The position numbers and the translations under genes are program-made. From assembly GCA_943704495.1 (NCBI GenBank), contig CALSCR010001055.1:1-21106 (forward strand): a stretch of DNA of 21,106 nt, written 5' to 3'. The DNA is from Pigoraptor chileana (lineage: Eukaryota; Opisthokonta; Filasterea). Every line of letters begins with the position of its first letter. Within the stretch, counting starts at the first letter, position 1. Of this stretch, positions 17,382 through 21,106 are shown piece by piece. Below the pieces are notes generated by a model, which had not been told where the DNA came from, searched no databases, and worked only from the letters and a program-made list of their open reading frames with translations.

Positions 17382-18457
17382 CTTTCCGACAACAAAAAAC
17401 TACACACCGTGCACAGTGTGAGAACTGACGATTACCAAGTGCGTTTGCTTCGTTCCGGATTGCAAGTGATTGGGGGCTTTAGAGACGAGCGCACACAAAA
17501 ACGCGCACACAAACACACACACGGGACCACCAGAGATACTTTCTTGCTTTTTTCACGAGCTTCACAATGCACTGTTTGTGATGTGCGAGATTATACTGAT
17601 GACAAGACAAGAAAAACAATACTGTACGCCGACATCAGTGACCAGCGAACAGCATCCTAAGCGCACGTGATGCATCGGACCGTAAAATTGGATGTTTCAA
17701 AAGAATCCATCGGAAAATATTTTACGACACATTCTGGTTTTTCGATGTCATTGATGAGAGTGAGTCTGGCGAATTGTGGGCATATTTGTCTCATCCCCAT
17801 CAAAGAATTAAGCAACTTCAAAAGCCACGAAGACGATCACGTTGCTGTACTATATTACTTTGCAAACACGAACAATAAGAGGTCTTTGCGGTGCGATAAC
17901 TTGAGTGGATAGCTTAGCTTAATTAGGATTACTGCTTGCTCAGTCGGCCCCCGCAGTGCTAGTATTGTGCACCAGGCGACCCCCTTTGGCACTGTGTTTC
18001 TCCCTCCAACTGCCCGTGCCGCTTCACGTGCACTCGAGTAATAGAGGGGTGGAATCGACGTCGAAAGTAGTGTTCTGAATTCGTAATCCATCATCGGTGC
18101 GGTGTGAGACTGCCCCGTGTGCAATAGGTGAGTCAGTTGATCTTGAAGTTGTTGTGCAGCTCCAACCTGTTCACCAGTCGCAAATGATGATTGCCACTTT
18201 TCTCCGAGGGCTTTTTCGCCCTAATTCCAATCCGCATCTGCTCTCTTCTGCTTTGGAGGCTGTGTGTCGTGCGTGTAACATGGGTTTCGATTGCACACGG
18301 AGTTGCATGGAGTAACGCGTACGATCTCTTAACGGCGCTGTGCATGAACAATTGTGATGTAGTGTTCGTTGTCTCACTCATCCGTTGTCACAATTCTGGG
18401 TGTGTTTATGTATGTTTTCTAATCTTATTTGGATTGAAAAATGGCTGCAGCCCGGAA
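17382..18457. other. Divergent intergenic region between MRPS17 and CDK5
   Basis: The two start codons face away across 1.08 kb. Short open frames on both strands (for example near 17667-17912 and 17855-18124) show no family resemblance, and I do not call them. A CAG at 18448-18450 just before the CDK5 ATG could be the acceptor of a 5' UTR intron. Confidence 0.6.
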
Positions 18458-20839
18458 ATGGACCGCTACGAGAAAATTGAGAAGCTCGGAGAGGGTACAT
18501 ATGGAGTTGTTTACAAGGCACAGGTGTGTGTTTGTGTGTCTGTGTCTGTCTCTATATCAATGTGTGAGTTTGTGCGCGCGTATGTGCGTGTGGTTGGTGT
18601 TGAAGAAGTACAAGTACAGCGCCCAAAGAGATATAGCTTACTCGCACTCGATCTCGCATATGCGCGCAACCAATGCAATATGATGCACGCTCACACGCGC
18701 ACACACACACTCACACTCACACAAACTCACTCACACTCATTCACACTCAAACGCACTTACACTCACACACCCAAACACATGCACGCACGCACGCACACGC
18801 ACACACAGAACCAAGAGACTGGCGACATTGTGGCCCTGAAGAGCATTCGGCTGGACAGTGAGGAAGAGGGAGTCCCGTGCACCGCAATTCGCGAGATCTC
18901 GCTTTTGAAAGAACTCAAGCACGTTAATATTGTGCGTCTCCACGATGTCCTCCACACCGACAAAAAACTGACGCTCGTCTTTGAATACTGCGACCAGGTT
19001 GGTGTGCACGCATGCAAGCGCGCTTTTTATTTTTGTGATGAACCTCCTTTGTTGTGTGTTTGTGACCTGTTTGGCTGTGTGAAGCATGTGTGTGCGTGTA
19101 TGTAATGTGGGCTTTGATTGATGGAGTGGGTTGGGTGGATGAAGTGCAATCGGAACAGTGGTATACAGGACTGCACATCATTTGACATTATGAAGCAATT
19201 GGACGAGGGATTGAGCCCTTGTTGGATTAGGTCGCCGCGACCGTTACCCAACATGGGCATGAATTCTCATCCGCTCTGTATTTGGTGTGCCGTCGTCCGA
19301 CAGGATCTCAAAAAGTACATGGACAGCCAGGGTGGCGACATTGGCGTCATGACGATGAAGTCGTTTTTGTTTCAATTGTTGCGCGGCGTCGCCTTTTGCC
19401 ACGAGCACAGGGTCCTCCATAGGTACGCGCAGTCGCTTTTCGCGCCTTTTATGACGCGATAGGGCATCATGCTGCCCCATTTGGTGCGCGTGTGTAGTGC
19501 ATGTTTGTCCAACTTTTTAAGTGTACCTGGACTGCGTGTAACGTGCGATGAATCAATTGAGCAAATACGTGTTACACTGCACGCACACCTCACATCAATA
19601 TTAGAATTGAAATCGCCTCACATTTACTACAACTCCCTATCCCTCTCGCTCTCTCTCTCTCTCGCCCACCCTACTTTCTCTCGTCTCTCCGCTCTCTTCT
19701 CATTTCTTTTGAGTCGATGGGCTTGTGTCTAATGCGTTTTGAGTACTGATGGTCCGTCTCCTTATTCCCTGCCCCTCCCCACTCCCTCTCTCTTATTGTC
19801 TTATCTGTATCCACTACACTCCCGCGGATGCTCGCACATCTGCAGGGACTTGAAGCCGCAAAACCTCCTCATAAACAAGAGGGGAGAGCTCAAGCTTGCC
19901 GACTTTGGCCTTGCACGCGCTTTCGGTATCCCCGTTCGTGCATATTCTCATGAGGTATGCCTTTGTTTCCAATGCGTATACCAGCTGCAATGGCTACGAT
20001 TTATTTGCTTTCCTCGTGTTTGTGTGTGTGTGTGTGTGTGTCTTTATCGGTGTCTCTGTCCGTATCTGTGTGTGTGTGTGTGTGTGTGACTTTGTGACAA
20101 TGTGTGTACGCCATTATTGTGACCTAATGTGCGCTGCATAACACTTTTTCCCTATCCAACCGCCTTCCTTTAACACGCTGTGCGAATTGTTGTTCAGGTC
20201 GTCACTCTGTGGTATCGCGCCCCGGATGTTCTGATGGGATCGCGGCGGTACTCCACTTCGATCGACATTTGGTCCGCTGGGTGCGTAGTGTTTACATGGT
20301 CAAATGGATGCATTTGTGTATGAGTGTGTGGGTTGTGTGTTTACATGGTCAGATGGTCGTATCTGTGTATGAGTGTGTGGATTGTGGGTACGTATAGTTT
20401 ACATGGTCAGATGGTCACATCTGTGTATGTGGATGATGGGTGTGTATCAGTGTGTGGGGTGGTGGGTGTGTCTCAGTGTGTTGGTGATGGGTGGGTCTGT
20501 GTTTGGTTGTGGGTGTGTATCGGTGTGTGGGTGATGGGTGTGTATCAGTGTGTGGGTGATGGGTGTGTATCAGTGTGTGGGTGATGGGTGTGTATCAGTT
20601 TTTGTGTGCGTGGTGGGTATGTGCTTTGGGTTTCGGTTAATGTGTCGCATAAACTCGTGTGGTGTTTGATTGTGCTGATCTGGCGCGCATTCAAAATGTG
20701 TTTGTGTGTCCTGTTGTGTCTTTTTGTTTGTCTGTTGTTCATACGTGCCTTCAGGTGCATCTTTGCGGAAATGGCTGCGGGAGGACGCCCGCTCTTCCCC
20801 GGATCATCCACATCGGACCAACTCGCACGCATCTTCAAG
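18458..20839 (+). CDS. CDK5: Cyclin-dependent kinase 5 (CDK5/PHO85 family) with a PCTAIRE helix; 5' six exons, residues 1-217
   Basis: This is a proline-directed Ser/Thr kinase activated by a cyclin-like partner. Exons are 18458-18523, 18809-18997, 19304-19422, 19846-19954, 20198-20280 and 20755-20839. All junctions keep frame, and about 75 C-terminal residues lie past the right edge. Numbering matches human CDK5 exactly: glycine loop GEGTYG with Thr14/Tyr15, Lys33, helix motif PCTAIRE at 45-51 (Glu51), HRDLKPQN with Asp126, DFG at 144-146 and Ser159 in the activation loop. CDK5-specific features include [14 protein letters not shown], Ser instead of the CDK1/2 T-loop Thr, and PDVL at 170-173 in place of PEIL. 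The cyclin-contact helix is PCTAIRE, as in CDK16-18 and the Dictyostelium CDK5 homologue, not the PSSALRE of animal CDK5. The ATG at 18458 matches the family start; the frame stays open upstream, but that part has no kinase similarity. Confidence 0.95.
18524..18597 (+). repeat. GT-rich tract at the 5' end of CDK5 intron 1
   Basis: GT/CTGTGT repeats begin at the donor itself. A CA-rich tract closes the same intron. Confidence 0.9.
18687..18808 (+). repeat. CA/CACT-rich tract at the 3' end of CDK5 intron 1
   Basis: The repeats run up to and include the acceptor (CACACAG at 18802-18808), so the splice site itself is embedded in the microsatellite. Confidence 0.93.
19644..19668 (+). repeat. (CT)n tract in CDK5 intron 3
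   Basis: A short CT run lies well upstream of the acceptor at 19844-19845, in a generally pyrimidine-rich stretch. Confidence 0.9.
20018..20090 (+). repeat. Two (GT)n runs in CDK5 intron 4
   Basis: Pure GT runs at about 20018-20042 and 20067-20088, separated by a short CTTTATCGG-containing spacer. Confidence 0.95.
20281..20605 (+). repeat. GT-rich minisatellite in CDK5 intron 5
   Basis: The left part repeats TTTACATGGTCAGATGGTC-type units three times (20291-20416). The right part is an approximately 24-bp unit GGGTGATGGGTGTGTATCAG in about five copies (20440-20602). Confidence 0.88.
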
Positions 20840-21032
20840 GTCAGTATGTGCTGTTGGTATCTGTCTGTGGTATCGATTGGTGGGGTGTGGGGTGTATTGT
20901 GAAGACGTCCATAGCACTGATCGCATGCATAATGTTTGTCAAGTGTGTTGTGTCGTTTGTGTATAAATGTTCTTTTCGCATTTTTTTGCTGCTTTAAAAT
21001 CTGATGTCGTGTATTATTAACGTTGTGTACTA

Positions 21033-21038
21033 CGCACG

Positions 21039-21106
<68 letters not shown>
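21033..21106. repeat. (CA)n microsatellite at right edge
   Basis: CA repeats run to the right border within CDK5 intron 6, about 190 bp after the donor at 20840. Confidence 0.97.

Noticed and set aside
17295-17660. Plus-strand frame of 121 aa over MRPS17 exon 1
   Set aside because: It is antisense to a recognised exon and runs into CA repeats; no similarity.
17667-18124. Open frames on both strands between MRPS17 and CDK5
   Set aside because: About 80-90 aa each, overlapping each other, with no domain, splice or family support.
18191-18457. Upstream in-frame extension of CDK5 from an earlier ATG
   Set aside because: The extension is hydrophobic and unrelated to kinases, while the ATG at 18458 matches the family start exactly.

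Overview
The window is nuclear DNA of an intron-rich eukaryote with standard code and GT-AG splicing. It carries five recognisable protein genes. RIF1 has the animal-type layout: an N-terminal helical repeat array, a late SILK/RVxF pair and a C-terminal domain. A CDK5-type kinase and a phytochelatin synthase are also present. Together these suggest a holozoan or other early opisthokont-side lineage, possibly unicellular, but the species cannot be fixed from this sequence. Introns are about 145-500 bp and full of (GT)n/(CA)n. Both window ends are (CA)n tracts.

Layout from left to right. (1) Minus strand, 122-1470: the first three exons of a phytochelatin synthase with a mitochondrial-type presequence; the 3' end lies outside the window. 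(2) 1471-2329: divergent intergenic region with a TATA-like box, an inverted pair of E2F-type sites and a long CA tract. (3) Plus strand, 2330-10082: complete RIF1, seven exons, about 2121 aa. (4) 10083-12118: about 2 kb without a confident gene, holding an orphan coiled-coil reading frame and hydrophobic minus-strand frames. (5) Plus strand, 12119-15440: complete POLR1C (RPAC1/AC40), eight exons, 353 aa. (6) 15441-16396: intergenic or 3' UTR sequence, with a 74-aa minus-strand frame of unknown status. (7) Minus strand, 16397-17381: complete mitochondrial ribosomal protein S17, three exons, 94 aa. (8) 17382-18457: divergent intergenic region. (9) Plus strand, 18458 to the right edge: the first six exons (217 aa) of CDK5.

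Exon borders were set by requiring phase-consistent GT-AG junctions that reproduce family alignments recalled from memory; every junction in the five models keeps frame. The genes are housekeeping genes (replication timing and genome stability, rRNA/tRNA transcription, mitochondrial translation, kinase signalling, metal detoxification), not a dedicated cluster. The most notable points are the recurrent GT-at-5'-end and CA-at-3'-end intron organisation, the E2F-like palindrome upstream of RIF1, the RIF1 PP1-docking motifs split by an intron, and the apparently mitochondrial phytochelatin synthase. I saw no tRNA, rRNA, CRISPR array, transposon or virus-derived element.
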